In this document: positions 1 to 8,296 of the stretch, in pieces | How positions within the stretch are numbered: position 1 is the first letter of the stretch | How the letters are laid out: each line of letters begins with the position of its first letter | Source of the DNA: Shewanella holmiensis | Lineage (GTDB): Bacteria > Pseudomonadota > Gammaproteobacteria > Enterobacterales > Shewanellaceae | Assembly (NCBI RefSeq): GCF_025370255.1 | Contig: NZ_JAMTCD010000001.1 | Span: 186,001 to 250,000, forward strand | Length of the DNA: 64,000 bases | Direction of reading: 5' to 3' | Notes under the pieces: model-generated | The model's database searches: none | Told to the model about the DNA's origin: nothing | The model's input: the letters and a program-made list of their open reading frames with translations, nothing else | Program-made: the position numbers and the translations under genes

Positions 1-1
1 A

Positions 2-106
2 AGTAATAATTGGTTAGCAGAATCTGGGGAGTTTGAAGTCATGCTTGGGGCTTCGGTTAATGACATAAGATTAAGCAAAAAATTCGACTACCAAGCGACA
101 AAATAA
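2..106 (+). CDS. C-terminal end of a GH3-type beta-glucosidase (partial)
   Basis: Only the last 34 codons are in the window; the reading frame is open from the left edge to TAA at 104-106. The tail contains a Trp-Leu-Ala-Glu-Ser-Gly-Glu-Phe-Glu-Val pattern followed by Ser-Val-Asn-Asp-Ile-Arg-Leu. This resembles the fibronectin-III-like domain that closes many family 3 glycoside hydrolases (BglX type). A strong terminator hairpin follows 28 bp after the stop, which supports a real gene end. The assignment rests on a short tail and should be confirmed from upstream sequence. Confidence 0.6.
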   Translation, partial: SNNWLAESGEFEVMLGASVNDIRLSKKFDYQATK

Positions 107-134
107 AGACGATTGAGAAATGCTATAGTCAAAA

Positions 135-160
135 AAGCCGGCCTATTTGCCGGCTTCTTT
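135..160 (+). terminator. Rho-independent terminator after the beta-glucosidase-like gene
   Basis: A perfect 8-bp stem (AAGCCGGC 135-142 with GCCGGCTT 149-156) around a 6-nt loop is followed by CTTTG on the plus strand and preceded by an A-run. It can work in both directions, and so could also end the convergent minus-strand gene that stops at 186. Confidence 0.8.
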
Positions 161-185
161 GTAAGGTTATCTTATGCTATTTTGG

Positions 186-962
186 CTAAGATTCATTTAA
201 TACTTTCTGCTCAGCATCAGCAATCATAGTGCTCAGCTTACCGGTTTTAACTAACGTTTTAATAGCGTTATCGATAATAGGGGCGAGTTCTTTACTATTG
301 GGGTGAATATAAACATAAACGGGTTGCGTTTTTATAGTGGCAGATTGCACCGTCAAAGTATCCGCGTATCGTTTATTAATTGTCGCCATACCATCCATAT
401 AACTTGCAATGACAACATCGACTCTTTTCTTATTGAGTAAGTCCATCATCTTTTCTGTTGTTGCTGAATAAAATACTTTTTTAGGATTAAGCCCCAGATT
501 TTGAGTATGTTTAACACCCGTTAATACGCCGACATTTAATTCAGCGATATCCGCCACAGAGGTGATGCTGAACTGAGTATCTTTTCGAGTAAAAAAAGCG
601 GTTTTAATTTCATAATAGGACGTAGGCACTCGGATAAAGTCAGGATTATCTTCGCCATAACGCCATACTCGCATAATCTCACCACTTACCTGGCCATCGC
701 GCATACTACGTTCGGCTCTTGGCGCAGGCAACATCTCAATATCGCACTGTAATTTTTGGGTAAAGCAAATTTCTTCTAATATGATTCTCCCAATATTTTG
801 AATCGACGAGTCTGCCACCCCCACAAAATGGGTATTATTATCGTCACTAAAAGCTTGGGGACTCACAACCAGCACACAGGCGAATAGCGCAGCGGTTAGT
901 TTATTCTTACAATATCGATATGATTGAAATGGCTTAAATAATATAACCAATGCATCCTTCAT
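186..962 (-). CDS. Periplasmic solute-binding protein, family 3 (SBP_bac_3)
   Basis: 258 aa. The N terminus has a signal peptide (basic stretch, hydrophobic core about residues 24-36, cleavage after Ala-Phe-Ser). The mature part looks like a type II periplasmic binding fold of the amino-acid-binding family, as in PaaT/HisJ-type or orphan sensor-like Shewanella proteins. There is a YYEIKTAFF segment, a conserved Asn-Val-Gly-Val-Leu-Thr-Gly motif and a C-terminal lobe-closing region. No ABC permease or ATPase lies beside it, so it may be an orphan binding protein. Its ATG overlaps the stop of the upstream DUF502 gene by 4 bp (ATGA), so the two are probably co-translated. The ligand is unknown. 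Confidence 0.75.
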   Translation of the reverse strand: MKDALVILFKPFQSYRYCKNKLTAALFACVLVVSPQAFSDDNNTHFVGVADSSIQNIGRIILEEICFTQKLQCDIEMLPAPRAERSMRDGQVSGEIMRVWRYGEDNPDFIRVPTSYYEIKTAFFTRKDTQFSITSVADIAELNVGVLTGVKHTQNLGLNPKKVFYSATTEKMMDLLNKKRVDVVIASYMDGMATINKRYADTLTVQSATIKTQPVYVYIHPNSKELAPIIDNAIKTLVKTGKLSTMIADAEQKVLNES

Positions 963-1570
963 CGGGAGGTCTCTTTTTGTTTCGCAACGTCATTACCTTT
1001 AGCGGTTGAAATACCTGCTGTCAAATTAAACCGCATAGCATCCTCAAAAGACCAGTCTACATTGATAAGTTCATCACGTTTTACCAAGGTTGTTATGCCA
1101 GCAACCTGATAGCTAAGTTGAAATAATACTGGAACCCAATCCCCTTCAGGTAATGCATCGGTTAACGGCTGAGGTGTATTATCGCTCATTATAAAACCAA
1201 CAACATACCCTCCACTTGCCTGTTTAACAAGCACTGTTTTTTGTGTTTTCGGTTTACCGTCGCGATTCATTAAACCAGCGATATCTCGAATGCTGCCATA
1301 AACAGATTTAAACAACGGAAATTTCATGAGTTGGCGTTCTAACCAACCATATACCCAAACTATCGGACTTACGGAGAACAATAAACCAGCAATAAATACA
1401 ATCACAGCAACTAAAATAAATCCTGCGCCAACGAACATAAAGGGTGCGCCAAGGCTGTTTAACAGCAATTGGCCAAGGCCATCGAGTGAAATAAACAGTG
1501 ACCAAAATAACCAGATAGATAACACCATAGGTAATAAATTGGTTAAGCCACGCGCTAAAGTATTCTTCAT
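959..1570 (-). CDS. DUF502 family membrane protein
   Basis: 203 aa. Two N-terminal hydrophobic segments (about residues 12-32 and 45-70) precede a conserved stretch typical of DUF502: Pro-Leu-Phe-Lys-Ser-Val-Tyr-Gly-Ser-Ile-Arg-Asp around residue 90. A soluble domain of roughly 90 residues follows. Members are inner-membrane proteins without an established biochemical role. The ATG at 1570 is preceded by AAGAAA. The gene overlaps the solute-binding protein gene by 4 bp and lies downstream of the phoU terminator, so it is likely the first gene of a separate two-gene unit. Confidence 0.8.
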   Translation of the reverse strand: MKNTLARGLTNLLPMVLSIWLFWSLFISLDGLGQLLLNSLGAPFMFVGAGFILVAVIVFIAGLLFSVSPIVWVYGWLERQLMKFPLFKSVYGSIRDIAGLMNRDGKPKTQKTVLVKQASGGYVVGFIMSDNTPQPLTDALPEGDWVPVLFQLSYQVAGITTLVKRDELINVDWSFEDAMRFNLTAGISTAKGNDVAKQKETSR

Positions 1571-1622
1571 AAAATGTCAGTTTCTTGATTGAAGTAAAAA
1601 TTCCCCGTCATTAAAGCAAATA

Positions 1623-1654
1623 AAAACGCCTTAAGCGATAACTTAAGGCGTTTT
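1623..1654 (-). terminator. Terminator of the pst-phoU operon
   Basis: A perfect 13-bp inverted repeat (AAAACGCCTTAAG at 1623-1635 with its complement at 1642-1654) surrounds a 6-nt loop. On the minus strand the stem ends in a T-rich run directly after phoU. The symmetry means it could also act on the plus strand. Confidence 0.85.
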
Positions 1655-1693
1655 AAACAGGATTACGAAAACTTGCCAATAATTGTTGCCAGT

Positions 1694-2404
1694 TTACTGA
1701 TGTAAATCCTTTTCCATATCTTCGTATGATGTATGACGAACATCTTTACCCTTAACGTAATAAATAATGTATTCGCAAATGTTTTTACAGCGGTCACCGA
1801 CGCGCTCAACAGCACGTGCGGCCCATAACACATCAAGTACACCCGGAATGGAACGCGGATCTTCCATCATATATGTCATTAACTGGCGAATAATGCCCTC
1901 GTATTCTTTATCTAACTTGGCATCTTCTTTGTGCAATTCAAATGCTTGCTCTGCATCCATACGGGCTAACGCGTCTAAAGTAGCATGTAATGTACGCGTG
2001 GCATGACGCCCCATACTTTCAATACTCACTAATAACGGCTCTTGGCTTTTAGCACGTTTATCAACAGCGGCTTTAGCAATACGTACACACGCATCACCAA
2101 TACGTTCTAAGTCGGTAATGGTTTTTGAAATCGCTAAAATTAAGCGTAAGTCACTTGCTGCAGGTTGGCGTTTAGCAATGATGCGAGTACATTCTTCATC
2201 AATTGCCACTTCCATGCCGTTAACTTTATGATCACCATCAATAACGGTTTTTGCCAGTTCGGCGTCTAAGCCCGCTAAGGCATCAAGCGCTTGCTCTAAT
2301 TGACGCTCAACTAAACCACCCATCGCCAACACGCGGTTACGAATATCATCAAGTTCTGCGTTAAATTGACCTGAGATATGTTTGTTTAAATTCATTTTTT
2401 CCAT
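1694..2404 (-). CDS. phoU: Phosphate transport regulator PhoU
   Basis: 236 aa, the usual length. It consists of two three-helix PhoU repeats (about residues 15-105 and 120-215) with the acidic metal-binding motifs, seen as Glu/Asp-x-x-x-Asp patterns around [10 protein letters not shown] and [10 protein letters not shown]. PhoU links the Pst transporter to the PhoR sensor kinase, damps Pho-regulon expression when phosphate is plentiful, and limits phosphate uptake. It is the last gene of the pst operon, downstream of pstB as in enterobacteria. The start ATG has an AAGG Shine-Dalgarno sequence about 8 nt upstream. Confidence 0.95.
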   Translation of the reverse strand: MEKMNLNKHISGQFNAELDDIRNRVLAMGGLVERQLEQALDALAGLDAELAKTVIDGDHKVNGMEVAIDEECTRIIAKRQPAASDLRLILAISKTITDLERIGDACVRIAKAAVDKRAKSQEPLLVSIESMGRHATRTLHATLDALARMDAEQAFELHKEDAKLDKEYEGIIRQLMTYMMEDPRSIPGVLDVLWAARAVERVGDRCKNICEYIIYYVKGKDVRHTSYEDMEKDLHQ

Positions 2405-2475
2405 GTTAATAACCTTAAGCTAAAAATACTGAGTCGAGTTTATGACCTGATCTAAAATGGCGATCTATTCGAAAA

Positions 2476-3294
2476 TTAACCATAACGCCCAGTAATATAA
2501 TCTTCGGTTTTACGCTTTTTAGGCGTGGTAAATATGGTATTGGTATCGGCATATTCAACCAGTTCACCCATGTACATAAATGCAGTTTGATCTGATACTC
2601 GTGCCGCTTGTTGCATGTTGTGCGTTACAATCACCACGGTATACTTTTCTTTAAGTTCAGTGATTAACTCTTCAATCGTTAAGGTTGAAATAGGATCAAG
2701 TGCTGACGTTGGCTCATCAAGTAATAACACTTCAGGTTCAATGGCTATGGCACGTGCGATAACCAAACGTTGTTGCTGACCACCAGATAACCCAAAGGCA
2801 TTATCGTGCAAACGATCTTTCACTTCGTCCCAAATTGCTGCTCCACGTAATGAGCGCTCTGCCGCCTCATCCAGCTCTCGACGGTTGTTCAACCCCTGTA
2901 ACCGTAAACCATAAACCACATTTTCATATATTGATTTTGGAAACGGATTCGGGCGTTGAAACACCATACCCACGTTACGTCTTAAGGCTGCCACATCGAC
3001 TTTTTTATCATAAATGTTTTGACCATGAAGCAATATTTCACCATCAATTTTACAGGTGTCAACTAAGTCATTCATTCGGTTTATGCAACGTAATAACGTT
3101 GATTTACCACAACCACTGGGGCCAATAAATGCCGTCACCTGTTTTTTAGGGATCTTCATCGACACATTAAATAACGCCTGCTTTTCACCGTAACGTAAAT
3201 CTAAGTTACGAATTTCTAATGCAGTATCCTGTGCGGGTAAGTTAGCTAAATCTACAGTATCTGTTTGCATGTTTGAACGATCAATCGAAATCAT
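2476..3294 (-). CDS. pstB: Phosphate ABC transporter ATP-binding protein PstB
   Basis: 272 aa. Walker A is GPSGCGKST, the ABC signature is LSGGQQQRL and Walker B is [13 protein letters not shown]; the switch histidine sits in [10 protein letters not shown]. It is the cytoplasmic ATPase that drives high-affinity phosphate import through PstA/PstC. An N-terminal extension of about 25 residues precedes the ABC domain. The start is supported by GAGGAAAG just upstream. It lies between pstA and phoU in the operon. Confidence 0.96.
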   Translation of the reverse strand: MISIDRSNMQTDTVDLANLPAQDTALEIRNLDLRYGEKQALFNVSMKIPKKQVTAFIGPSGCGKSTLLRCINRMNDLVDTCKIDGEILLHGQNIYDKKVDVAALRRNVGMVFQRPNPFPKSIYENVVYGLRLQGLNNRRELDEAAERSLRGAAIWDEVKDRLHDNAFGLSGGQQQRLVIARAIAIEPEVLLLDEPTSALDPISTLTIEELITELKEKYTVVIVTHNMQQAARVSDQTAFMYMGELVEYADTNTIFTTPKKRKTEDYITGRYG

Positions 3295-3319
3295 TTTTTC
3301 TTTCCTCAGGATATCGCTA

Positions 3320-4978
3320 TTAGTGTTCTAGCGAACGGAATTTTTCACGTAAATGGTTACGCACGCTAATTGCAGTTAAGTTTAACGCCACAATTACCGA
3401 GACTAATAAAAATGAGGTGGCGTAAACTAATGGACGCGCAGCCTCAACGTTAGGGCTTTGAAAGCCTACGTCATAAATATGGAAGCCCAAATGCATGAAC
3501 TTTCTCTCTAAATGCACAAATGGAAAATTCATATCTATTGGCAATGTCGGAGCCAGTTTTACCACACCAACTAACATTAAAGGCGCGACTTCTCCAGCGG
3601 CTCGGGCAACAGCAAGAATTAATCCGGTCATAATTGCTGGGCTTGCCATTGGGATCACAATGCGCCACAGGGTTTCAGCTTTAGTTGCGCCTAGCGCAAG
3701 ACTACCTTGGCGAACCGCACTAGGGATCCGGCTTAAACCCTCTTCAGTTGATACAATAACCACTGGCAAGGTTAAAATAGCTAATGTCAATGCTGACCAT
3801 ATCACCCCTGGTGAACCAAAGGTTGGCGCGGGTAATGCTTCTGGGTAAAATAATTGATCGAGTGAACCACCAAGCATATAGACGAAAAAGCCTAAACCAA
3901 ATACCCCATACACAATAGATGGCACACCGGCTAAATTGATCACCGCAATGCGGATCATTTTAGTTATAGGGCCTTTTTTAGCATATTCATGTAAGTATAT
4001 CGCCGCAACTACCCCAAATGGTGTCACAATCACGGCCATTAACATCACCATAAATACGGTACCAAAAATTGCCGGAAATACGCCACCTTCAGTATTGGCT
4101 TCACGTGGGTCGTGGCTAACAAATCGACCTAATCCCGTAAACCAGTGGCCAATTTTGCCGATAAACGACATGTGATTGACATAGTTAACATCTAATATAC
4201 TGTCTAACTTCAAGGTAACTTCTTCGCCGCGCATGTCGCGAATAATCACCGAGTCACGTGCCGCTTTATCTCGTAAAGCGAATAACGATTTTTCTAGCAC
4301 TAAATAGTCTTGATTCAGCTTGGCAATACCCGCTGCAATTTCGGCTTTACGTTCGGCCGTTAAGTTATTTTCTAATTCGTATTTGCGCTCTTTCAAGCGC
4401 AAACGTTCGATTTCATAGTTAATTGAGCCGATATCACTTTTCTGCAGATCTAGTGCTTCATTACTGATATCCACAGCACGATTGATATGCTCAATCAATG
4501 AGGTTTCTAGTGCCCCGCCCTCTAATGCTAAGCGCTGACCATCTTCAATTACCGCAATAGGATAACCATAAAAATTGCCGTTTTTGGTACGTTCAAACTT
4601 AGCCACATCCGCTGGAGTGCTGCGACTAACGATATCGGTTGCCAATATCCAACGAAAATCTAAGCCGACAAACTCACGGTTACCTGTTTTCACTAAGTAA
4701 CGCGTCACAAACTCACCTGGGTGTTGGTTAAATTGATGTCCCGCTGAAATCAAGCGCTCTGTGGGCACTTCTTCACGGTCATAAATTTCACCAATAAGCG
4801 TGCTTTTATTTCCCTGTTGATCCTGTAACTCCCACTGATAAACATCTGCAGGCCAAAAGTAACTTAGACCACGCCATGCAATCAGTAACAACAGTCCTAG
4901 TACGGCAATTAAGCTGATACTCACAGCACCGCCAGTCATCCATATCCAGGGTGAACCTGATTTAAACCACTTACCCAT
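3320..4978 (-). CDS. pstA: Phosphate ABC transporter permease PstA, long form
   Basis: 552 aa, almost twice the length of E. coli PstA (about 296). An N-terminal membrane segment (about 15-36) is followed by a soluble, probably periplasmic insert (about 40-290). The insert contains a charged heptad-like helical stretch around residues 180-245 that should form a coiled coil. The permease domain (about 300-550) carries five to six membrane helices and the permease loop around [11 protein letters not shown]. This long form is seen in Shewanella and Vibrio relatives (family knowledge). It should pair with PstC. The role of the insert is unknown; docking of PstS is a reasonable guess. Confidence 0.92.
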   Translation of the reverse strand: MGKWFKSGSPWIWMTGGAVSISLIAVLGLLLLIAWRGLSYFWPADVYQWELQDQQGNKSTLIGEIYDREEVPTERLISAGHQFNQHPGEFVTRYLVKTGNREFVGLDFRWILATDIVSRSTPADVAKFERTKNGNFYGYPIAVIEDGQRLALEGGALETSLIEHINRAVDISNEALDLQKSDIGSINYEIERLRLKERKYELENNLTAERKAEIAAGIAKLNQDYLVLEKSLFALRDKAARDSVIIRDMRGEEVTLKLDSILDVNYVNHMSFIGKIGHWFTGLGRFVSHDPREANTEGGVFPAIFGTVFMVMLMAVIVTPFGVVAAIYLHEYAKKGPITKMIRIAVINLAGVPSIVYGVFGLGFFVYMLGGSLDQLFYPEALPAPTFGSPGVIWSALTLAILTLPVVIVSTEEGLSRIPSAVRQGSLALGATKAETLWRIVIPMASPAIMTGLILAVARAAGEVAPLMLVGVVKLAPTLPIDMNFPFVHLERKFMHLGFHIYDVGFQSPNVEAARPLVYATSFLLVSVIVALNLTAISVRNHLREKFRSLEH

Positions 4979-5036
4979 TGCATAAACCTCTTAAGACGAC
5001 TGCTGAAATTGTATTGATAAATGTCATCATCATTCC

Positions 5037-7289
5037 TTAAAGTGAGCTGTAGCGGTCACGTAAACGCTGACGGACAACTTCGGCAATCGTGTTGAACACG
5101 AACGTGAAGATAAACAGAACAAATGCCGCTAAGAACAGCACACGATAATGTGATGAACCGATAGCCGATTCAGGCATTTCAACAGCAATGTTAGCAGCCA
5201 GCGTTCTCATCCCTTCAAACACACTCCACTCCAAAATAGCCGTGTTACCTGTTGCCATCAGTACAATCATGGTCTCGCCTACTGCGCGGCCTAATCCCAT
5301 CATAATTGCCGAGAAAATACCTGGGCTGGCAGTTAATAACACCACACGAGTTAAGGTTTGCCAGTTAGTTGCTCCCAGCGCCAAACTGCCGTTAGACAAG
5401 TGACGTGGTACGGAGAAAATAGCATCTTCTGCGATAGAGAAAATCGTAGGAATAACCGCAAACCCCATCGCAATACCCACGACTAACGCGTTACGTTGGT
5501 CGAAAGTAATACCAAGGTCATTGGTAATAAATTGGCGGGTATTTCCATCAAAAAACATCACTTCAATGGTTGGGCTAATTGCAAACGACAACCAACCTAC
5601 AAAGATAATAACTGGAATTAACATTAACTCTTGATAGGTTTCAGGTAAGCGTTGTTTCCACTTTTGCGGTAATTTACTCCAGCCAAAGGCGCTGACGAGA
5701 ATCGATGTAGGCAGTAAAAACAGCAGTAATAAAATACCAGGCAAGTGATCTTCAATCAGCGGTGCTAACCATAACCCCGCTAGGAAACCTAAAATAACCG
5801 TAGGTAAGGCTTCCATAATTTCGATGGTCGGTTTAACAACATTACGCACTTTAGGCGTCATAAAGTAAGCGGTATAAATTGCGCCAGCAATCGCTAGAGG
5901 AACAGCAAATAGCATCGCATAAAATGCGGCTTTCATGGTACCAAACGCCAATGGCATTAAGCTTAATTTTGCTTCAAAGTCATCAGAACCAGAAGTTGAC
6001 TGCCACACGTATTGCGGCTCAGGGTAACCTTCGTACCACACCTTTTGCCACATAGCGCTCCAAGAAACTTCTGGGTGGCTGTTTTCAACGGCAAACAGGT
6101 GTAATTTTTTGTCAGCTTCAATGATTAATGCGTTTGAGCGTGGGCTAAACGACATTAATCCCGGATTTGGTAGATCGAATTTCTCGTCAAATAACTCACG
6201 TTGACTGGTGGTATAAAGCAGTGTGAGTTCCCCCTCAGGGCTTAACACTGCAAAGCTTTTACGATAAAACTCAACCGCCATGGTGTCTATCGGCGCTAAA
6301 TGATCAAATTCTCGAATGTGCTGATACAAACGGCCATTATCGCTGTTGACCTGAAAGTATTGACTGACAACCCCAGTGTTATAACTCACCAGTATTGAGC
6401 TTGCTCCTGCCAATAAATTAACTTGTTTAACAGTCGCCTCACCTCTTGTAACATCAACAACCTGTAATAACTCAACAGATTCGGCATCACGAATATCATA
6501 AACATACAGCTTATTAGCGGCAGGTAAAATCAATTGACGGTGATCGGGCGTCATTAAAGGTGTTAGTGATTTTGACGGCGCCTCTTCAATGGCAGAATGA
6601 TAAGCAGTCCATTCGACTTCTTCTGTCATCATATTTTCTTCGCCATCTTGGCGATTGATATTCCAAACACCATTTTGGTCTTGGAACACGAAACTCATGC
6701 GGCTATCTGAATAATCAAAAGCTAAGTGATACACTGCGCCATTGGGATTAATCAATAATGGCTTATCGTTTAAGTATTGCACTTTAGGGGTGATTAAACG
6801 TTGGTTATCAGGATAAGTGACATTGAAATCAATACCAACAACGACAACCTCACCGCTGCTTAAGCCTAATGCAATGCGCTGCTCGTTTGGACTAGACTTC
6901 ACACTACTAGTCACGGTAGTGCCTTCTGGGATCTTAATCGTATGAGATGAAATAAGCTGGTTAGTTACTGATGAGTAAAAGTCAATTTGACCATTATTGG
7001 CAACACGAAAAAGCACTTCATTTTGCTCGTCACTTCCCACCATTAATGTGGGTGAATCAGTATGCTGAAGCTCAACTTTTGTAACGGGTTGAATATCAGC
7101 ACCATCAAAAATGGGTTTAATAACATAAAGCAGATAGAAAAAAATCAACAATAACGCGACAAACACCATAGTGCCGCCAACCGTTACGCCAATTTGTGCT
7201 GCCTTATCCTTAAATGCCCTACGGGTTGCATAGCGATCTACGAGTAGACTTTTAGCCGCAGAACCAGGCTGACTTACCTGACTTTCCAT
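5037..7289 (-). CDS. pstC: Phosphate ABC transporter permease PstC, long form
   Basis: 750 aa against about 319 in E. coli. One membrane segment (about 34-56) is followed by a soluble region of nearly 390 residues. It has repeated short beta-strand motifs resembling WD/propeller repeats (for example IALGLSSGEVVVVGID and LILPAANKLYVYDI). The permease domain (about 450-750) ends the protein and contains the EAA-like loop GRAVGETMIVLMATGN. It is the first gene of the operon behind a Pho box. The enlarged extracytoplasmic domain is typical of marine gammaproteobacterial homologues; that it is a propeller is my reading of the repeats. Confidence 0.92.
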   Translation of the reverse strand: MESQVSQPGSAAKSLLVDRYATRRAFKDKAAQIGVTVGGTMVFVALLLIFFYLLYVIKPIFDGADIQPVTKVELQHTDSPTLMVGSDEQNEVLFRVANNGQIDFYSSVTNQLISSHTIKIPEGTTVTSSVKSSPNEQRIALGLSSGEVVVVGIDFNVTYPDNQRLITPKVQYLNDKPLLINPNGAVYHLAFDYSDSRMSFVFQDQNGVWNINRQDGEENMMTEEVEWTAYHSAIEEAPSKSLTPLMTPDHRQLILPAANKLYVYDIRDAESVELLQVVDVTRGEATVKQVNLLAGASSILVSYNTGVVSQYFQVNSDNGRLYQHIREFDHLAPIDTMAVEFYRKSFAVLSPEGELTLLYTTSQRELFDEKFDLPNPGLMSFSPRSNALIIEADKKLHLFAVENSHPEVSWSAMWQKVWYEGYPEPQYVWQSTSGSDDFEAKLSLMPLAFGTMKAAFYAMLFAVPLAIAGAIYTAYFMTPKVRNVVKPTIEIMEALPTVILGFLAGLWLAPLIEDHLPGILLLLFLLPTSILVSAFGWSKLPQKWKQRLPETYQELMLIPVIIFVGWLSFAISPTIEVMFFDGNTRQFITNDLGITFDQRNALVVGIAMGFAVIPTIFSIAEDAIFSVPRHLSNGSLALGATNWQTLTRVVLLTASPGIFSAIMMGLGRAVGETMIVLMATGNTAILEWSVFEGMRTLAANIAVEMPESAIGSSHYRVLFLAAFVLFIFTFVFNTIAEVVRQRLRDRYSSL

Positions 7290-7412
7290 TAAGAACCTCT
7301 ATATTTAATCATTCACTAGCATTAGCGCTTTGATTGTGTAAATTACTGTGTTAACAATAAATAATTCAAAACAACAAATCATTTATTATTAACCCAATGA
7401 TAAGTGGCTGCG

Positions 7413-7446
7413 ATTATATTACGTAAAGATGACAGTAGTGTTACAG
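7413..7446 (-). promoter_or_regulatory. Pho box and -10 element of the pst operon
   Basis: Read on the minus strand, two 7-bp direct repeats, CTGTAAC and CTGTCAT, are separated by 4 bp (7446-7429). They match the PhoB consensus CTGTCAT-N4-CTGTCAT. A perfect TATAAT lies at 7418-7413, 10 bp downstream, the spacing of PhoB-activated promoters in which the box replaces the -35. This predicts induction of pstC-pstA-pstB-phoU by phosphate starvation. Confidence 0.85.
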
Positions 7447-7480
7447 TCAACGGTTTAATTTTTTGTAGGAGAAAACATTT

Positions 7481-7990
7481 ATGATGCGATATTTAGTCAC
7501 TCTGCAAGCACCTGATAGAAAAGGTTTAGTTGAACAAATTGCCAATGCGGTTAGCCGAAATAATGGTAATTGGTTAGATTCAGAAATGCGTCATATCGAC
7601 GGTATATTTGCGGCAATATTACAATTAGAGCTTCCACTGGAAAAATGGGATGAACTGGTCGATGCCCTTGAATGCATAGAGGGTTTATCACTAACCTACT
7701 CGCAAGCCAGCCAAGTGGCGCAACCCATTAAGCATGTAAGTTATCAATTAGTTGCCTATGACCGTCCTGGATTAGTATTGCAAATTTCCAATAGCCTTAA
7801 CGCATTAGGGGTAAATATTGAGCAGTTTAGTAGCCAGTATGAAACCGCTGGTCATACCGGTGTCGCCTTGTTCAGAGCCAATATGCGCTTAGGGCTAACT
7901 GAACTGACTCAAGAAGAGCAAATTATCGAACAACTTTATAAAATGGGTGATGATGTTGTGCTTGATAAAGTCAGTAAGGCAACGGCTTAG
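7481..7990 (+). CDS. Glycine cleavage system transcriptional repressor-like protein (tandem ACT)
   Basis: 169 aa made of two ACT domains (about residues 3-80 and 88-165). Each starts with a beta-strand and a Pro-Asp/Arg-Lys/Pro-Gly-Leu turn (APDRKGL and AYDRPGL). This is the architecture of GcvR, which in E. coli binds GcvA and makes gcv repression glycine-dependent; no GcvA or gcv genes are nearby. AGGAG lies 9 nt before the first of two adjacent ATGs. It is divergent from pstC and shares its intergenic region with the Pho box. The role is inferred from architecture, so it could be another ACT-type regulator. Confidence 0.75.
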   Translation: MMRYLVTLQAPDRKGLVEQIANAVSRNNGNWLDSEMRHIDGIFAAILQLELPLEKWDELVDALECIEGLSLTYSQASQVAQPIKHVSYQLVAYDRPGLVLQISNSLNALGVNIEQFSSQYETAGHTGVALFRANMRLGLTELTQEEQIIEQLYKMGDDVVLDKVSKATA

Positions 7991-8131
7991 TCGCTAAATA
8001 ACTGCTAAAATGAATTGAAAACACGATTTACCCTCGTAAATAAGTACTCATTAGGATAAACAAGACTATTTTCGAGGGTTCCTCTTTAACCTCTAGTTAA
8101 CACCTAAAGCACAACATACTGTTAACCACAC

Positions 8132-8187
8132 CAGTTTTAGTGTTTCCCCCATAATCTAAGCTTAGGCAGAGCTATGCACTAAAACTG
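8132..8187. repeat. Nested inverted repeat in the gcvR-like/GGDEF intergenic gap
   Basis: The 306-bp gap between 7990 and 8297 holds 11-bp perfect inverted arms, CAGTTTTAGTG (8132-8142) and CACTAAAACTG (8177-8187). Inside them is a 10-bp self-complementary CTAAGCTTAG (8156-8165). No T-run follows, so it is not a classical terminator. It may be a structured RNA element or a small palindromic repeat. Nothing else is recognised in the gap. Confidence 0.4.
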
Positions 8188-8296
8188 ACTCTCATTGATT
8201 AAAACATCTCAAACACTGGTCTAATCACTATACAAAACATGTATTTATGATAATCTTCATTAGCCAACTAAAAGGACACTTAGTGCTGAGGAATAC

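Noticed and set aside
8030..8079. ACCCTCG/CGAGGGT arms as a terminator of the GcvR-like gene
   Set aside because: The arms are only 7 bp with a loop of more than 30 nt and no T-run.
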